A stretch of DNA of 64,000 nt from Molossus alvarezi. Its lineage: Eukaryota; Chordata; Mammalia; Chiroptera; Molossidae. The notes beneath the pieces are model-generated. The model was given only the letters and a program-made list of their open reading frames with translations, did no database searches and had not been told where the DNA came from. The stretch lies in contig CM073907.1 in the NCBI GenBank assembly GCA_037176705.1, positions 11,377,001 to 11,441,000 of the forward strand. Direction: 5' to 3'. This document shows, in pieces, positions 24,503-36,828 of the stretch; positions within the stretch are counted from its first letter, which is position 1, and every line of letters begins with the position of its first letter. A program made the translations under genes and the position numbers.

Positions 24503-24974
24503 CTTTAAAAAATATTTTTTCCCTTTATTGATTTGAGAGAGAGAGAAAGGGAGAGGGAGAGAGAGAAACATTGATGAGAGCCCTGGCTGGTTTGGCTCAG
24601 CGGTTAGAGCGTCAGCCTGCGGTCCAGAGAGACCCGGGTTCGGTTCCCGCTAAGGGCACGTGCCTTGGTTGTGGTTTGTCCCTGGTGCTGGTTGGGTTCT
24701 GCGGGTGGCAGCCACTCGATGTGTCCCTTTCACGTCGATGTTTCTTTCTCTCTCTCTCCCTCCGACTCTATCTGAACAAAAAATGGAAAAATGTCCTCGA
24801 GTGAGGATCAAAAAAAAGAAACATAGATGAGAGAGAACATCGATTGGCCGCCTCCCGCACGCCCCTCACTGGGGATCAGGCCCACACCCTGGGCATGAGC
24901 CCTGATGGGGAATCAAACCGGTGACCTCTTGGTACAGGGTCGATGCTCAACTACTGAGCCACACCTGCCGGACC
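24503..24974 (-). mobile_element. VES SINE split by an opposite-strand VES SINE
   Basis: The halves lie at 24503-24579 and 24819-24974. The outer duplication ACCCTCCCTTTT flanks the whole. Confidence 0.9.
24580..24818 (+). mobile_element. VES SINE nested, inverted, in an older VES SINE
   Basis: The duplication AAACATTGATGAGA / AAACATAGATGAGA (24566-24579 and 24819-24832) is itself part of the older SINE, proving the order of insertion. Confidence 0.94.
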
Positions 24975-25002
24975 ACCCTCCCTTTTAAGAACAGATTCTT
25001 GT

Positions 25003-25254
25003 TCTGGCTGGTTTGGCTCAGCAGTTAGAGCGTCAGCCCATGTACTGAAGCATCACAGGTTGGATTCTGGTCAAGGGCATGTACCTGGGTTGCAGGTTCA
25101 ATCCCTGGCCCTGGTCGGGGTTGTACAGGAGGCAACCAATCAATGTTTCTCTGTCTCGCCTTCTCTCCCTCCCTCCCACTTTATCTAAAATCCATAGGAA
25201 AAAACAAAACAAAACAAAAACATCCTCGGGTGAGGATTAACAACAACAAAAAAA
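25003..25254 (+). mobile_element. VES SINE
   Basis: Head CTGGCTGGTTTGGCTCAG, tail CCTCGGGTGAGGATTAAC plus an AAC/A run. Slightly older: CATCACAGG and TGGATTC replace the usual B-box bases. Confidence 0.92.
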
Positions 25255-25277
25255 GATTGTTTAAGAAGGTTCTCCTT

Positions 25278-25530
25278 GCCCTGGCCGGTTTGGCTCAGCG
25301 GTTGGAGCGTTGGCCTGCGGTACAGAGAGACCCGGGTTCGGTTCCCGCTAAGGGCATGTACCTCGGTTGCAGTTTGTCCCCGGCCTTGGTTGGTCGTGAG
25401 GGTGGCAGCCACTTGATGTGTCCCTTCACATCGATGTTTCTCTCTCTCTCTCTTCCTCTCTCTCCCTCCCGCTCTATCTGAACAAAAAATGGAAAAATGT
25501 CCTCGGGTGAGGATAAAAAAAAAAAAAAAA
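25278..25530 (+). mobile_element. VES SINE
   Basis: Target-site duplication AAGAAGGTTCTCCTT (25263-25277; its copy follows the A tail). Same orientation as the copy just before it. Confidence 0.95.
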
Positions 25531-27175
25531 GAAGGTTCTCCTTAAGAACAAAATGCAAAGGGGCACATGGGTCACCGTGGTTGGTTCCCGGTGGACACCA
25601 GTCACCTTTCTAGAGCCAAGGACAGCCCAGAATAAAGACAAAAATGACAATTTAATGAATGAAAGGGACAGCTTCATGCCAAGAACTTTCAAATCATTCC
25701 ATTGAAAACTTCCCTGTTTCAACTCAACCGAAGACGGGGCCCACCCATTACAAGGCAGCGTGGTGGCCAGTCCGAGCCCGTCCCTTCCCGGGCTGAGTGG
25801 CCAAGGACCTCTGTCTGTTCAGAGCTGCAAGGCAGTAGGGACCTTCGCTCAGGATGCCGTGTCCCTTGTCGCCACACTGGGCCCCTCTCGGACACGAGGA
25901 CGTCTTGGAGGGCGTGGACATCGGAGTCCCAGCTCCAGTATTCAAGGTAAAAGGACCCAGAAGAGTTCAGAGAAGGGTCAGGATTTCACATAACTGGGCA
26001 AAAAGCCTGTAGGTGATTACTTTGTATCTTTGTGGTAGTGTTTCTCTCTGATACTCACCCTCAGGGTGATAGGACAGTCCTCCTTCGGAGCTGGGCAGCG
26101 GTGAAAGTCACCTTCCTCTGTGAGCTGACAGTCCATCCAGCCACACCTGGGGCCACCTCAATGTCACCTGACCCTGGGGGCTCTATACCATTTCGAAGTC
26201 GGGTTTTTCCTTCAGCCTGACGTGTCCTGCCCTGCCCCCACTGACAGTGGATGTCTACTTGTTCTTGGGGGCTCAGGGGCCACCCTCCTGTGCCTGCAGC
26301 CCTGGGTGAGGTGCCCACCCGAACTGGGGCTCCATGGCACCCCACTGAGCTGCCTCTGCATCACGCGGGGACTCAAGCTGTTTCACGAACAGACTCACGG
26401 GCGACCAGTGTCATGTCTGAAGAACGTCCAACCACGACTACAGGTTCGTGTTTGCTGAAACCGCAGGAGAGGGGCAGCCAGCAGTTCATCCCCATGGGAG
26501 TGAATTCCACTCCCGCCTCCAAAGGCACAGAATCCCCACTGATGTGAGCTGATGCTCACAGACCCCACCCCGAGGAAGAGGACAAAAACAGCGTTGGACT
26601 TGAAGCGCAAGGTGTGACATTTGGCAACGGCTCAGAGTGACAGACATTTGGCAGGTGGCTGGGGCCGACCTGTGCTTACGTCTCTCTGAAGGTTTGCTAA
26701 GGGTTCTGTGCCCCAGAAGCTGGAAGGAAGCCACGCCACAAGCCATGGTGGGGACAGCTACCCCGGAGGCTTCCGACGGCTGTCTGTCCTTCCACGGGGG
26801 CTGGCCACCACCGCCAGAGGCCGACCTCCCCAGATGAAGGCTGCACCTTCATGCCCACCTCCCCCTGTGTGCCAAGGGGCTGGGCACAGGGTGGGGCGGA
26901 GAACCGGTGAGCAGAAAGAACGGACGTTCCTGGAGATGGAGGACCAGGTCCGCCTGCACCAAATCCAAAGGCCCCGAAACAGATAAGATGCTGGAAAGAG
27001 ACAAACCTCCACCCCAATCTGGGTTCTCCCACAAGGGAGCTGCTCTGTCCCAAACGGGAGGTTTGCAAAGGTGTGTGGTGCACCTCCCTCCACGTCCCCC
27101 GAGCTGCCCAGGGAGATGTGGGCGTGGCCGGGCTCAGACCACTATCCAGGGTCAGGAGAGGGTTCCAAGACTTCC

Positions 27176-27425
27176 TTTTTTTTTAATCCTCACCTGAGGA
27201 CATTTTTCCATTTTTTGTTCAGGTAGAGCGGGAGGGAGAGAGAGGACCAGAGACAGAGAGAGAAACATCGATGTGAGAGGGACACATCGAGTGGCTGCCA
27301 CCCGCACGACTGACCAGAGCCGGGGACAAACTGCATCCGAGGTACATGCCCTTAGCGGGAACTGAACCCGGGTCTCTCAGGACCACAGGCCGACGCTTTA
27401 ACCGCTGAGCCAAACTGGCCAGGGC
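27176..27425 (-). mobile_element. VES SINE (first of a tandem pair)
   Basis: Starts CCTTTTTTTTAATCCTCACC, ends ACTGGCCAGGGC. It abuts another copy after two bases. Confidence 0.94.
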
Positions 27426-27426
27426 T

Positions 27427-27680
27427 CCTTTTTTTTTTTTAATCCTCACCCAAAAACATCTTTGCATTTATCTTCATATAGAGCAGGAGGGAGAGAGGGA
27501 GGAAGGGAGAGAGAGAAACATTGATGTGAGAGAGACACATCGAGTGGCTGCCACCCACACGACCCCAACCAGGGCCGGGGACAAAGTGCAACCGAGGTAC
27601 ATGCCCTTAGCGGGAACCGAACCCGGGTCTCTCTGGACCGCAGGCTGACGCTCTAACCTCTGAGCCACACCGGCCAGGGC
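27427..27680 (-). mobile_element. VES SINE (second of a tandem pair)
   Basis: CCTCACCCAAAAACATC tail variant; ends CACCGGCCAGGGC. The first copy probably inserted into the T-rich tail of this one. Confidence 0.93.
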
Positions 27681-28241
27681 CAGAGGCTTGTCCCTAACCG
27701 CCCTTGCAGGCACAGCTGCTCAAGGTCACGGTCTCGTGCTGGGGTCCAGACAGAGAAGCGGCATCAGATGTGTCAGCACCAACAGCCGACACCACCAGCG
27801 CTGTCCAGAACTTCTGCAGCGGCAGCGCGGTCCCCTCTCCGTGCTCTCGAACCCGGGCACCACTAGCCACAGGTGGCGACAGGCTGAAATGGGGCTCGTG
27901 AAACCATGGCCTCAATTTTCAAATGTGGTTCGTTGTCATTGATTATAATTACATTTTGCAGAGAATCAGTGGCCAGGGGCTGCTGGACGAGACGCTCCCT
28001 CGGTTTACCGCAGGAGCCACGGGGCAGGCACGGATTCTCACACAGGCTCCGTTTCACAGACTGGACACCTGCACCGTGGTGGATAAAACACCTCTCTTTG
28101 CCTTTCAGAAATCACGAAACCGAGGTTGCAGGTCACCCGATCGGTGGTCAACTAGCCCTTCCATGAGAAATACACCATTTTCGGTTGTGGGACAAAGGGA
28201 GTAAGATCCACATAAAACACTGGCTCGAACCTGGCACTCAC

Positions 28242-28362
28242 CTGTCCCCCGAGAGTGGCTGAAGTCGCCCTTGACCACGCGGCAGGTCTTGCCGTCCCCG
28301 CTGCAGACCCCGCACCGGTCCTCCTTGGCCGCCGACCCGATGATGCCATCACAGCCGATTTT
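28242..28362 (-). CDS. ADAMTS17: ADAMTS17 exon E: end of the cysteine-rich domain, start of the spacer
   Basis: Forty codons in phase 0 plus one leftover base. It reads [20 protein letters not shown], then SGDGKTC, then [13 protein letters not shown]. GCDxxIGS...DxCGVCxGDGxxC is the most recognisable ADAMTS motif and marks the end of the cysteine-rich domain. The cysteine-free spacer starts after it and carries a main substrate- and matrix-binding surface in family members. The acceptor is GTCATTTAG|AAA, with a weak pyrimidine tract. The donor G|GTGAGT is a strong match to consensus. No VES copy lies within about 460 bases of either end. Confidence 0.95.
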
Positions 28363-28830
28363 CTAAATGACCAGAGAGCTGGGTTATCCTGTGTTTAAGA
28401 CTCGGGGGGGTTAGCAAGGCTTCCCTGACTTCCCATGAAGCCAGCAGGCACGGTGCCGGGGCCCACGATCCTTTCCGAGGCTCGAGAAAATAATGTGTTT
28501 TGAAATCAGAAGAGGAAAAAAAGAAGAATAGAATCCAGCTTGTATTATGTCCATCCTTATACCCACTTAGCCATCCAATATATTCTTGAGTATTTATTAT
28601 AGAAAAGGGGGGCCCAGGAAGGCAAAAGTGCCCCCACAAAGTCACACCGAGGCCTGAGACGCCTGGCACTTTCTAGATACCTGAGCCAGAGGTCATGGGT
28701 AGGGGTGGCCGCTGCACACACGCCCGGTGTGGCCACAATTTCACGCAATCCCAGAATACGTGTCTAATAGAGGCATAAAAATGATGGCCTCTTCTCCAGC
28801 TGGGCCCTGGCAAAATTGGGAATACGAGAT

Positions 28831-29080
28831 TTTTTTTTTTTTTTAATCTTCTCCCGAGGACAATTTTCCATTTTTTGTTCAGATAGAGTGGAAGGGAGAG
28901 AGAGGAAGAGAGAGAGAAACATCGACGTGAAAGGGACACATCGAGTGGTTGCCACCCGCACGACCCAACCAGGGCCGGGGACAAACCGCAACCGAGATAC
29001 GTGCCCTTAGAGGGAACCGAACCCGGGTCTCTCTGGACCACAGGCTGACACTCTAACTGCTGAGCCGAACCGGCCAGGGT
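28831..29080 (-). mobile_element. VES SINE
   Basis: GGGAATACGAGAT before and GGGAATAGGAGAT after are the target-site duplication. It lies about 470 bp from exon E. Confidence 0.94.
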
Positions 29081-29271
29081 GGGAATAGGAGATATGGCTG
29101 TCACTGTGCATCCTGGGCCTCTCTCTGCTGTACCCCAGCCTGACAGCAACCCCCACCCCACCCTCCCCAGCAGAGCAGTTTAGTCCTCTTGTAATTAGAC
29201 CGAGACTTTCTCAAACAGGTCCTGATGGTCTTTGTTTTTAATTTTCCTGGCTGGAAAGAAAAGTATTTACT

Positions 29272-29720
29272 TTTTAAAAAAATTTTATTTCTCTTTATTG
29301 ATTTTTATTATTTTATTTTGTTTTTTAATCCCCATCTGAGGATCTTTTTCCATTTATCTTCAAGACAGAGCAGGAGGGAGAGAGGGAGGGAAAGAGAGAG
29401 AGAAACAGTGATGTGAGAGAGACACACTGATCGATTGCCTCCCACATGACCCCAACCGGGGCTGGGAACAACCGCAACCAAGGTACGTGCCCTTGGCCAG
29501 AATCGAACCCGGGACTCTTTGGTCTGCGGGCTGACACTCTAACCGCTGAGCCAAACTCGCCAGGGCTCTTTATTACTTTTTAGAGAGAGAGAAACATCGA
29601 TGGGAGAGAACATCGATCGGCCCCCTCCTGCATGCCCCCCACTGGGGACTGAGCCCACAACCTGGGCATGTGCCCTGACCAGGAATCCAACCAACCACCA
29701 CTGAGCCCCACCAGCTGGGT
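29272..29720 (-). mobile_element. VES SINE, short-tail type, split
   Basis: The tail is at 29272-29307 and the body at 29567-29720, with a deletion near the B box (AATCCAACCAACCACC). Confidence 0.85.
29308..29566 (-). mobile_element. VES SINE nested in another VES SINE
   Basis: CTCTTTATTGATTTTTA / CTCTTTATTACTTTTTA flank it and belong to the older copy. Confidence 0.88.
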
Positions 29721-30673
29721 GAAGGTACTTGCTTTTTTCAACCTAATAGCTCTCTTCCAATGACTGCCTCATCCTCTCTCCATGGAGGACGCCACTGACT
29801 TATTTTAATTTGGACTGAGGGTGTCCAGGCCGGGCACAGCCTCATCCAGGCATTTCCTGGGCTCCTGGTCAGTTCCGCCCGTTCCTGAGCTCCTCCTTTC
29901 TCGACTTCACCCTTGTCTGGTTCAACTCCACGTAATTTCCCCAGCATGGAGGCCTGGAAAATAACATTTCTGAGTTCTTCCGTATCGCAAAATTACTTTA
30001 TTTTGCTCGCATGCTTGGTTGATGAGTTGGCGGCAGAATTCTGTAATTATTGCAATTTTCTGCCAGGGTGAGTTTTTCTGTTTGTTTTTCTTGGTCTTCC
30101 TCATCCCAGCTGCTGGTTTTCTTCAAGAAGCAGATCATCGCTGGTTGACCACTCGTCTTGGAGGAGGAAGGCACGCAGAAAGACCGACCTGGGGAGCTAG
30201 GGTTGAGGCGGGGGTGTCACATGGCGGGTCTCCCTGTAGGACGGGCGAGTCGGCCCCCAAACCCAGAAGTCGGTGGAAAGGTTTAGATGAGAGAGTGCAG
30301 GGGACAAGTTCAGACTTGTAGGCCTGACACCAATAAAGCTTTGGCACGGGCACTTCGGAGATGTCAGCGGCAGGGTCAAGATGTGAAGAAAAGCAGCGAC
30401 CAGAAGGGCGTTGTTGGGACATGGGCCCAGCCAGGCATTCAACACCCGGTTCTCTGGCCTCAGTGCTTGTGACCACCTGTCCCCGGGGGGCTCTGAGGCC
30501 AGAGTCGCTTACAATTTTCTGAAATCCCACCCTCAATCCGACTTGCCCAACAGGTCACTGTGCACAAACGGGGAGGCCAGTGAGTTCTGGACGGTGGACA
30601 TGGCCTGGGGGGATGGTCAGATCCCAAAAGCATTGTAGTCCTAAGAGCATGCATCAGCTCATTTGCTTCTCTT

Positions 30674-30888
30674 TTTTAAAAAATTTTTCTTCATTGGTTT
30701 TAGAGAGAGAGGAAAGGAGAGGGAGAGAGATAGAAACATCGATGAGAGAGAACATTGATTGGCCGCCTCCTGCATGCCCCCCACTGGGGATCAGGCCCAC
30801 AACCTGGGCATGTGCCCTGACCGGGAATCGAACCGGTGACTTCTTGGTGCCTGGGTCGACGCTCAACCACTGAGCCACACTGGCCGGG
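30674..30888 (-). mobile_element. VES SINE, short-tail type
   Basis: Perfect 16-bp target-site duplication CTCATTTGCTTCTCTT (30658-30673 and 30889-30904), so it is young. Confidence 0.96.
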
Positions 30889-33336
30889 CTCATTTGCTTC
30901 TCTTGTCGCACCAGCTCCAGGGGGAACACAGAGAATCAGACACAGTCCCTCCACGAAGCAGCTTCCGGGCCCTGAAGGTGTTTCATTTTGGTGTGGTGTC
31001 CATCAAGCCTGGGAGAGGCGCACTAGGTAGGGTCCCGAGGCAGTGTGACCCTCATCGGAGGGAGGGAGTTGGCTGCAAGTGAAAATAAGCTGCTCAGGCC
31101 TGTAAGGAAAGCCAAGCACGTCCGGTTCCAGGTGTATTCCGACCTGTCCCCCGTCTGACGCACCCACGGGAGGCCAGCGGCTCCGACGCAGGTGGGACCT
31201 CGGCGGCGTGGGGACTTGACGTCTTTGCTTCCGGAGGCCGACAGGAGGACCCCTGACTGGAGGGCTCCTCTTTATAGGGACTTGCTGAAAAACCGGACAA
31301 TGTTTGTGCTTCCTGCCCCTGCGCGCTCTCCCTTTTATGAGCACTGTTGAGTTTCATTTCAGCATGTTAAGTAATTTGTGACTCACTGTAATGAAACTTC
31401 GCTCAGGCCTCATAAAAACAGCACAAAGTGGTGTTTCCATGTTTCGTGTTATGGTTTGAATCAGTCTGCTATTTGGAGCTTACTGGAATCTGCTCAGCGG
31501 GCCATTTTGGAGACTCTCGTCCCCCTCCCCGCCCCGCCAGCTAGTCACTGGGTTCCTCAAAATTTCCCAGAACTCCTCCTGCGACCCCAAAATAGCAGAA
31601 TTTACAGCTGAAGGGACAGAAGGAAAAGCCAGTGAGTAAACCGCACTATATTTATGTAGTGCTGCCCGACGTGAAACGTGGATACTTTCTACTTCTTCCC
31701 CGTTATAATTACATTGTGTCAATGAACAGCTACAGATCCTCCGCTCGTAAACCTCTACGACGATATTTTATTACTCTTACTGGTCTTCTCTCTAACCAGT
31801 TTTCCTGGCCTCGCTCAGTCACTAGCACGGGAACCCAGAACATTCTACTTTGGCAGTTACTGTAACTGGGATAAATACCGTATTTGTACTTCATTCCCCC
31901 GTCGTCGTACTTAAGTGTGCTCGCTTTTAGTACAAACACTCATTAACGATGACTTGGCCAATTTGGCTTTTCGTGCGAACTGACCTAGCAGCCGGGCTGG
32001 TGTTAACCTTTCTCGTTTCTCTCGGAAGGAGCGCTGTCAGGAAAATGACAGAGGGTACTTTTAACCTTATTCAGAAAGGGAGCTGTTTCTCCACGTTTTC
32101 ATCTTGCTTCCAGGCTGGTGCTGTCGCTGTCTACCTCTGCTAGGACTGGTGGGCTGCCTGGAGGCGGCGGGTCACGGGGGTGCACGCATGCAGAGGAGAC
32201 AGTACTTTTGAAAACTGGCAGGTGGGGGTGTCCCGTCAGCAGGGCGGCTCCAAGGGTGCCCTTCCACCCCCCGTAGAGCAACGCAAAAGGTACCACAGCT
32301 GCCTGCGCCCTGTGACCCTGCCTCGAGGGGTCGCGTTTAGTTAGAGCAGCAGTCAGTGCAGGGGTGAGTCAGTACAACGATGACAGCGATGGGGACATTT
32401 GCGATGGACTGGAGGGCGGAGATGGGGTGACATCTGGGCGGGCAAGTGTACCAGGTCATCCCTACCACACCCCAGTGCAGGGCAGGCTCTGGTCCACGGT
32501 CCCTCTGACCACAGACACTGGGCTATTAAAATGCCTTGGGTGGCATCTCGTCCCTGCTGCACGGACTTAAGGGCTGAGACCCGGCTGTGGAGGTGCAGGG
32601 GGGGTGGTTCTTAACCCAAAAGGCTGGGGTCACAGCCTGGGCCACGGAAGGGGCCCATGAGCACTGACCGCTCAGAGCTGAAATCACGTCTGGCCACTTC
32701 ACATGGCCCCCTCTGGCCAGAAAGTTAAAGTTCCAGGATCCCGAGGACACCTGCACGCTGGCGAGAACACCGCAGGTAGCTGAGTGCGGGCTGCTCCAAA
32801 GGGTGCACGTGCCTTTACCTGGGACACTGTCACAAGAGGAACACATGCCACTGGGCTGCAGGATGGCCCACGCATGTGTGTCCTCGTGGAAGAAAACCAG
32901 TCCTGGGGTCGGTTTGCAAGCAGGTCTATCGAGGGCCATTAGCAACTCGCCGGCCACTACCGCCCTCCCTGGGAGGACGCCCGGCCACAATTCGGGCACA
33001 GCGTCCAGCTACCCTCACACGTCACATTGGCGAACAGAGCCAGTCTCTGCCAACCAAGTCTGGATAGCATCAAGCTTTCCCGAAAACTCCCAGTTTGGGA
33101 AGCGTTTGGACTTTGCAGGGAAAATCCCTTCACAAGGATTGAAATGGTTGGCTGCAGGGATGGCTCCAGAAGTTGTCTCTGTGTCTGTGACTTCTTGTCC
33201 CTTTGCACTCACTCACCAAGACCTTGCCACCCATGCCATGGCCAGGCAGCGGGACACGGACAGAATGAAGGGGAGCTGTGGCCCTCAGGGGACGACAGCT
33301 TCTCTACCCCGTGCCCCCCAGAATTTATGATTTTTC

Positions 33337-33584
33337 TTTTTTTTAATCCTCACCCGAGGACATTTTTCTATGTTTTGCTCAGATCGAGTGGGAAGGATAG
33401 AGTGGAAAAGAGAGAGAGAGAAACATCGACATGAAAGGGGCACATCGAGTGGCTGCCACCCGCACGACCCAACCAGGGCCGGGGACAAACTGCAACCGAG
33501 GTACATGCCCTTAGCGGGAACCGAACCCGGGTCTCTCTGGACCGCAGGCCGACGCTCTAACCGCTGAGCCAAACCGGCCAGGGC
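33337..33584 (-). mobile_element. VES SINE
   Basis: 17-bp target-site duplication AGAATTTATGATTTTTC (33320-33336 and 33585-33601). Confidence 0.96.
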
Positions 33585-34245
33585 AGAATTTATGATTTTT
33601 CAAGTACTTTAGTATTTTGAGAAAACTGAGCATTGGAGGTGGGTGTCAACTTAGGGTGTGGGGACCCTGACACATCTGTAGCCACACAGCCCCTGATAAA
33701 ATCAGGAGACGCTCAGTGGCCCCCAGTGAGCAGCCCCCTCGCTGAGTCTCACACAGGACAGTGGAGAGGCCACAGAGGGGACAGCAAATGCCAGAGGGAA
33801 GACCTGGTTTCCCTTCTACGCCAGTGCACGTCAGTGACACCCACCTGCCTGCTCAGGGCTTGGGGACCCACCGTGTCTTCCAGCTCTGGCGGCTCACCTG
33901 CTGAGGACACAGGGCCAATGACAGGGTGGGTCTGAGGCTGAAGGAGAGCTTGTCTGGGGCTCTCACCTGACAGGCTCAGACTGAACGGGGTAATCAGGAA
34001 ATGAGGCACCTGTGGCCCATCCAGGTGGCATCCCGAGCCACGCCCCTCCAGGCACCGGAGCGGGGCAGCCTCTTACCCCACCCCCACATCAGGAGGGCGC
34101 CCGTGCTGATGGACAGACAGGAGCAGAGTCACCTCCGTTCCGTCAGGCCTGGAGGACCCGGCCACAGGAGGGCCCCAGCTCAGGGACACAATGCAGGTGG
34201 CCGCTGAGCCTCCCTCCTCCCTCCTTCCTTTCTATTTCCTTTGTC

Positions 34246-34504
34246 ATTTTTTTCTTTTTTTAAAAAAAACCCTCACCCAAGGACATTTTTGCATTTATCT
34301 TCAGATAGAGCAAGAGAGAGAGAAGGAGGAAGAGAGAGAGAGAAACATCGATGTGAGAGATACACACTGAGTGGCTGCCATCCACACGACCCCAACCGGG
34401 GCCGGGGACAAACTACAACTGCGGTAGGTGCCCTTAGCGGGAACCGAACCCAGGACTCTGATCTGCGGGCCGATGCTCTAACCGCTGAACCAAACTGGCC
34501 AGGC
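34246..34504 (-). mobile_element. VES SINE
   Basis: Tail AACCCTCACCCAAGG, head end CCAAACTGGCCAGG. TTTCCTTTGTC occurs on both sides. Confidence 0.92.
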
Positions 34505-35008
34505 CTTTCCTTTGTCTTCCTAAATGACATTTCTCATCATCCTAATGAGTCAGACCTCCAACATCAGGATGGGTTTGGGGAGTATATTTCTGTGTGTGGA
34601 GCGAGCGGTCCCCCAAAGCCAGGCATGTTTCTCTCCCTGGGTACCACCCACAGACCAACCTGCTCAGTGCTGTACCGTCTGCAGCCAATCAGGGCAGAGC
34701 TTGTGCAAACACATGTTCATGTTCATCGTCCAGTCTCTCCTGAGCATTCAGGCTGCTCTTCCCTTTGTCACGAACGGCTCAAGTTATTTAAACGTTTCTG
34801 AACATTTAAACACCACCTCACTGCTGTTCTTCCAGCCACCTCAACTCCCGGGGGCCTGCAGGAACGGTGCCAGGCTTGCGAGATGGCACCCCTGCACCTG
34901 AAGGAACCCACTGCCCAGGCCTCCCGAGGCCCCCACCTCGTGCCGGGCCCCTCTGCGGGGAGGGAGCCTCTTCAGAGCCCCACTGAGGATGCAGAGGAAA
35001 TACGTCAC

Positions 35009-35136
35009 CTGGCACCTGCCGTGTACACAGAGGTCGGTCTCGTAGGGCCCGCAGGGTGTGCCATCCAGGACCCTGTCGGCCACCAGCAGCGGGGACTCCT
35101 TCCCCAGCGGCGAGCAGTACAGTTCACACGGCTTAT
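35009..35136 (-). CDS. ADAMTS17: ADAMTS17 exon D: cysteine-rich domain, middle
   Basis: Two bases finish a codon from exon C (GAT), then 42 codons end in phase 0. It reads [18 protein letters not shown], then [20 protein letters not shown], then RCQ. CELYC and DGTPCG...LCVxGxC are the standard spacing of the ADAMTS cysteine-rich module, in which all cysteines pair. The acceptor is TCCGCAG|AT and the donor is CAG|GTGACG (consensus except C at +5). The open frame runs on into the intron on both sides but without family similarity, so the splice sites and not the open frame define the exon. It is among the most conserved stretches of the gene in this window; compared with memory of the human protein I notice only arginine for lysine near the end. 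Confidence 0.95.
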
Positions 35137-35549
35137 CTGCGGAGGGAAAGGGGGTGAACGTTGACATGAGAAGGGGTGTGTGGGCCATGCAGGGCGCGGT
35201 GATTGCTCTGCACGGGAACCTCCAGAGAGAGACACGGGCACCTGTGTGGCGCCTGCGCCGGGCCCTCTGCCTCCCGGAGCTGGCGTGACCTCCGAGGACC
35301 TGGACACCGAGCGAGGGGGCTCTTGCTAGAGCACACACGCACCACCTCTCCGGGGCTCTGATGCACGCGCTTGGCGGACGGTCGGAGGGTGTTTCTAGGT
35401 GACGAGGAAGGGTCCCTTGGCCTAAGCAGTTTGAAAACGGCGGATTTTAATAACCTGTAAACTGAAGGGTTGTCTCGATACGTGGAGTAGCTGGGCTTTG
35501 AGGCGATTCACTGAACAGCAGCAGAAACGCCGACGGGGATGGCGACTGA

Positions 35550-35690
35550 ACTAAATACCAGTTCGTGTCCACCATGAGCCAGGTGGCGTGCTAAGTGGTG
35601 TCTACGCGTCTCAGGAGAACGCTGTCCTCGTTCGGCTCCACAGACCGGCACACCAGTCCCTCGACGGGCAGAGTCGGACCCTGGCCTTGT
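35550..35690 (-). mobile_element. Possible MIR relic
   Basis: ACCATGAGCCAGGTGGCGTG then CTAAGTGGTGTCTACGCGTC vaguely follows the MIR 3' part. Confidence 0.35.
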
Positions 35691-36828
35691 CGGTCCTCCT
35701 GCTTTCCTTCCCACCAACCCCATTTTCTTTCCGATGGAGAACTTTGGGGGCCAAAAAGGGCGAGGGGAAATGGTGCTGGCTGAAAACAAACCACCAGTTT
35801 CAAGAACGATTTGGCTTCGGAGTGTAGACCCTGATTTCAGTGGAAATGGGATTCGGGTAGAAAATGAAAGGCTCTTTTGAGCTAAGTTAGAAAGAGCATC
35901 AGAAAAGAGGAGACTTTCCAAATCCAGGGGCCCCACCTTGATGGAGGGATTGTGGTCCTGTCTCCAGGCAGGACGATACGCTCAACTCAACCTGCACGAC
36001 TCTCCCACTCCACACTGTCCTCCATGGTTCAGGCCGTCTGAGGGCCCCCAGATCCCGGAGCAGAGTCCATGGGGGGCACTTCCCTCCCTGCATTTTATCA
36101 TCTTCTTTTCTGAGCCCTCTGCTCTGGATTCGGGGCATCCTACAGCCCTGGGAAGGAACAGCACCATCTCCAAGAGGTCCCAGGAAAACCTTCATAAAAC
36201 TGGAAGAGACTCAGAGCCCTCAAACGTCTCTGAACATGTCCCTCCAGGATGCCTGGGGTGGGTGATTCCTCTCCAGGATAAAAGACCGTGGTGAGGAACA
36301 TGACATTCTGGGGTTCCGCGTCAGACAGTGTCAACACTCTTGCAGACTGAGTAGCCCAGAAGGAGGTCACATCTTGTAAGTTACACAACCACCCGTGCCA
36401 GGAAAGAAGTCTGGAGCATTCCTCATGCCCAGATGAACTTCTGATGGAGGCTGGACGGTCTGGGGTGGGTCCCCGCTACACTGGCCCACCTGCTGTCAGG
36501 ACTTGGCTTGGATGCGGAAGCCAGAGACGCGGAAGGGGAAACAGACCCAGAGGTTTGAGGGCCACACGGCCCATCTGCTTGGTAGGTGCTTGGAGGATTT
36601 CCCCCGGAGAAGAGGACAGTGGTGGTTGCTTAGCACTCCCACTTAGTTCTCTCTCTACCAGTAGTTACAGTTCTCACTACGGTGGAGACACTACTCAATT
36701 CTGAGGCCGTGTCAAATGCTCACCTATGCCCTGCCTGCCCTTCACGCTGAGGAGGCTGCTCAGGCCACTGTCCCCAAAGATGCTCAGCACAACCCAGCAG
36801 CCTGACCTCAGTGGATTGGGCCAGCAGT

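Larger units (their letters stand above)
14690..28241 (-). other. Intron between ADAMTS17 exons E and F
   Basis: This 13.6-kb intron contains eleven VES SINEs (clusters at 15.2-18.1 kb and 23.4-27.7 kb), an L1 3' end (15690-15898), a MER2/Tigger-like fossil (17332-17542), a MIR (17545-17640) and a MaLR-like LTR (21466-21860). The stretches 14700-15220, 18110-21460, 21870-23390, 23630-24500, 25550-27170 and 27690-28240 hold no repeat or gene I can name. Of these, 24058-24300 is notably CpG-dense. Confidence 0.8.
28363..35008 (-). other. Intron between ADAMTS17 exons D and E
   Basis: This 6.6-kb intron has six VES SINEs, one of them nested in another. I name nothing in 28370-28820, 29090-29270, 29725-30655, 30905-33320, 33600-34240 and 34510-35000. 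The part 31380-32150 is markedly AT-rich and repeat-free (see findings). Confidence 0.8.

Noticed and set aside
25278..25360. tRNA-like A and B boxes
   Set aside because: They are the tRNA-derived heads of SINEs, repeated in every copy, not functional tRNA genes.
34241..34801. Open frame of 186 codons
   Set aside because: Starts in a VES SINE; SINEs give similar peptide fragments (for example LAQRLERQPAV) all over the window.
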